From positions 186,001-250,000 of the forward strand of contig NJFT01000013.1 of the NCBI GenBank assembly GCA_002221725.1: a DNA stretch of 64,000 bases, written 5' to 3'. This stretch comes from Scedosporium boydii. Lineage: Eukaryota; Ascomycota; Sordariomycetes; Microascales; Microascaceae. Made by a program: the position numbers and the translations under genes. Below the pieces are notes generated by a model, which saw only the letters and a program-made list of their open reading frames with translations, ran no database searches and was not told the DNA's origin. Shown here piece by piece: positions 61,906 to 64,000 of the stretch. Each line of letters opens with the position of its first letter. Position 1 is the first letter of the stretch.

Positions 61906-62448
61906 AGCCATCAATGTCCTGGAGACCCCTGGGATAGGACTGCACCCTTTTGCCTTTGTGACGTCATCAGACGCAACTCGAAGTGTAGTTGTCTTGCCTG
62001 ACTGTATCGTACGCTCCTTAGACGCTGTCTCTTGTACTCCGTAGTTCGCCAATAGCTGCAATTCGTCAGGTATATTAATAATACCTCAAGCATGTCGCGG
62101 TAGCGCTTGACACCATCCTCATCCATGCCACCACCACTCCACCAGAGTACAGTGCTACCGATGGTATCGTTACAGTGCTCGACTCCGCTCATCTGTTGCT
62201 GTTGTCATTATTATTGAAGGGGGACCCTCCCTATCGTTCTCTCATATCCATTTGTTCAAATCCCAATTTAGTGACGAACTCCTAGAGATGGCCCAATATT
62301 CCTTCCCAGATGTGCCCGCTGGTGCCTAGTCTTGAAATGGTATCGACTGATCCTGCAACCGCCTCCCCACTATTAATCCGTCAGCGAGTCCCGAGCGTGC
62401 CACCAGCGACCTTACCATTGCCTCTGTTCCCGTCGCGACGCCAGCAAA
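61906..62448. other. Spacer between MTR3 and the terminal membrane protein gene
   Basis: About 540 bases. TACTCCGTA appears at about 62036-62044. MTR3 3' UTR and the promoter of the next gene; nothing else seen. Confidence 0.35.
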
Positions 62449-64000
62449 ATGGACGAACGTCTTCCTGATATTCCCTCCGGAGACACATCGCGTGGGATTT
62501 GGTATAATTTTACAACCTGGACAGCGCAACAGCTCAAATACACCGTCAATGTGACTAAATACGCGCCATCGTTGGAAGATCTTGTCTGGGCAGGCCCGCG
62601 AATTGTGAGACGGCTCGGATCGATCATCTTCCTTCCCGACGCCATTGAAGGACCACATATCTCCGGCCCGGCCCTCTCAGATTCTCTTCAGAATGCGTAC
62701 ATGATGACACCGGATTCCGCTCCGAATACAGTCGGCATCAACAGGCATACTTCGGGATCGAGCGCCAATCCGTCACCCGGGCCACTCCACAGCCCTGTCG
62801 ATGGAACAAGGGGGTTTGGCAGCGTATTCAGCTATGCGACCAGTAAATGGGCCCTCTGCTGCATTGCGATGGCCATTATCTTGAACCGGGCTTACATTTT
62901 CGCGGCTACCCGACGGAGGCTCGTACTACCCTGGCATATACGTGTTCTTATACGCGGCGCCCCGATCGTTCTCCTCGGCCTGCAAGCAAGACATTTGCTT
63001 CGGTCAATCCAATGTCAAACTTCTCCCGACTTTCCCTCTATGCGCTGGGGGGACACAAGTAAGCACTCGGAGCTTATGTTCCCCCAGGCCGACTCGTTTC
63101 TTCATGGCCTCAGTTCCACTCTACTCCTTAACCCGACAGATCGCGAATCTTGCATCTCAATCCATATGATCCCACAAACTACCGATCCCAGCCATGACGT
63201 TCGGGAGCTCAAGGGATCTCTTTCCCTCCTCTGGCCTTTGTTTGGTACATTTTGCTTAAGCCAGCTCCTAGAAACTATCGTATGCGCCGTTGAGGGACGG
63301 ACGCTCTCCGCAGAGACGGGCATGACTCTGTTCGAGCACTCTCTTGCCTTTGCGGAAGCTGATGCAGCAATCAGCAACCAACTCGGGTGGGGTATATTCA
63401 ACTCCCGAAGCAGCGTGGGCACCTCGGCAACCTCCCTCAACTCTACCATGGCCGTTAGCCGTTCTATGATTCTTCAGAGAGTTAACACTTCCCCTGAGGT
63501 ACTTTTTGTGGCGTTCTTGTCCTCAATGGCCCATATAACGAGCCATCTATTGGGCACGTTCAATCTCCAGGCCAAATTTCGTCTCTTGAGCACTACACTT
63601 TGGGGTCTTTCCTTCATGGGTAGTATTCTGTGGAGCGTTGCCACGTTCTCCATAGACTCTCTCGACAGACAGAGTTTGCTGCGGTTTCCGACCGTGTGTA
63701 TCATCGGCTTCATCCCCCATGTTCTTGTCTTAGCAGGCATTGTTGTCTGTTTATCCATCTACGGGTTTGCGCTTTTGCTATCCGCGATAGCCCCTCCCCG
63801 GGGAGTTGATTTCAGGAATCTGAATTTCCGTCAGCGACTTGCCCAGGCACAAGGAAATCTACAAGCCAATATATCCCTCTCCGATCTCCGGATTAGCCGC
63901 GAAATGGACTTTTACACCGCATTACTCAGGACTGGATTTGGGGCGATCACGCTTGCAAGCGAGGCCGTTTACTTAAATGAAGACTCAGCCGTCAACACCC
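62449..64000 (+). CDS. Large multi-pass membrane protein, 3' end outside window
   Basis: An unbroken frame of 517 codons runs from ATG 62449 (MDERLPDIPSGDT) to the window edge with no intron. After about 120 polar residues come several hydrophobic helices: TSKWALCCIAMAIILNR, RVLIRGAPIVLLGLQAR, GSLSLLWPLFGTFCL, VLFVAFLSSMAHITSHLLG, WGLSFMGSILWSVATF and FIPHVLVLAGIVVCLSIYGF with more polar stretches between. Such proteins are conserved in filamentous ascomycetes and some are labelled as ubiquitin-ligase-like in databases, to my recollection; no RING is visible because the C-terminus is missing, so I give no function. Codon usage and lack of stops make the gene itself certain. Confidence 0.75.
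   Translation, partial: MDERLPDIPSGDTSRGIWYNFTTWTAQQLKYTVNVTKYAPSLEDLVWAGPRIVRRLGSIIFLPDAIEGPHISGPALSDSLQNAYMMTPDSAPNTVGINRHTSGSSANPSPGPLHSPVDGTRGFGSVFSYATSKWALCCIAMAIILNRAYIFAATRRRLVLPWHIRVLIRGAPIVLLGLQARHLLRSIQCQTSPDFPSMRWGDTSKHSELMFPQADSFLHGLSSTLLLNPTDRESCISIHMIPQTTDPSHDVRELKGSLSLLWPLFGTFCLSQLLETIVCAVEGRTLSAETGMTLFEHSLAFAEADAAISNQLGWGIFNSRSSVGTSATSLNSTMAVSRSMILQRVNTSPEVLFVAFLSSMAHITSHLLGTFNLQAKFRLLSTTLWGLSFMGSILWSVATFSIDSLDRQSLLRFPTVCIIGFIPHVLVLAGIVVCLSIYGFALLLSAIAPPRGVDFRNLNFRQRLAQAQGNLQANISLSDLRISREMDFYTALLRTGFGAITLASEAVYLNEDSAVNT

Overview
This is a 64 kb stretch of a filamentous ascomycete nuclear genome (Pezizomycotina, most likely Sordariomycetes). The call rests on gene content (fungal CAP/Srv2, Anp1-type mannosyltransferase, Mak32-like protein, several fungus-only membrane proteins). 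It is supported by many 45-120 nt introns with GT(A/G)AGT donors, CTRAY branch points and YAG acceptors, and by single-gene transcription units on both strands. I see no gene cluster for secondary metabolism and no intact transposon. All splice models below were built by reading frame and phase and are internally consistent, but they are predictions.

Layout. 0-5.4 kb: 3' part of the mismatch-repair gene PMS1 and a four-TM membrane protein of unknown function. 5.4-7.2 kb: spacer with a degenerate tRNA-like (SINE-like) element. 7.2-17.3 kb: a mitochondrial group, adrenodoxin reductase (ARH1) tail to tail with ETF-alpha, then a SWI3/RSC8 chromatin subunit and carnitine acetyltransferase (CAT2). 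17.9-28.4 kb: CAP/SRV2, a MAK32/PfkB-like protein, MCM3 and EXO70. 29.5-33.5 kb: a 1,276-residue fusion of a 2H phosphoesterase, an endonuclease/exonuclease/phosphatase, a poly(A)-polymerase-like nucleotidyltransferase and a C-terminal MJ1316/DUF504 domain, which looks like a one-protein RNA end-processing or repair machine and is the most interesting gene here. 33.8-35.9 kb: accessory-looking region with decayed coiled-coil coding remnants. 36.2-45.6 kb: an orphan membrane-anchored protein, TTI2, FIG4 and the CCA-adding enzyme. 46.3-52 kb: SYF1, VMA8 (nine exons, two of them microexons) and a U1A/U2B''-type protein. 52.2-57.3 kb: a GEA2/GBF1 Arf-GEF in seven exons. 58.2-64 kb: ANP1-like mannosyltransferase, exosome subunit MTR3 and the 5' part of a multi-pass membrane protein.

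How the genes relate. Most are unlinked housekeeping genes. Several share themes. ARH1, ETF-alpha and CAT2 all serve mitochondrial redox and fatty-acid metabolism. CCA1, SYF1, the U1A/U2B'' protein, MTR3 and the 2H-EEP-nucleotidyltransferase fusion all act on RNA. EXO70, GEA2, FIG4, VMA8 and ANP1 act in the secretory and endolysosomal system. I see no evidence that these sets are co-regulated; the spacing gives bidirectional promoters for ETFA/RSC8, MCM3/EXO70 and SYF1/VMA8.
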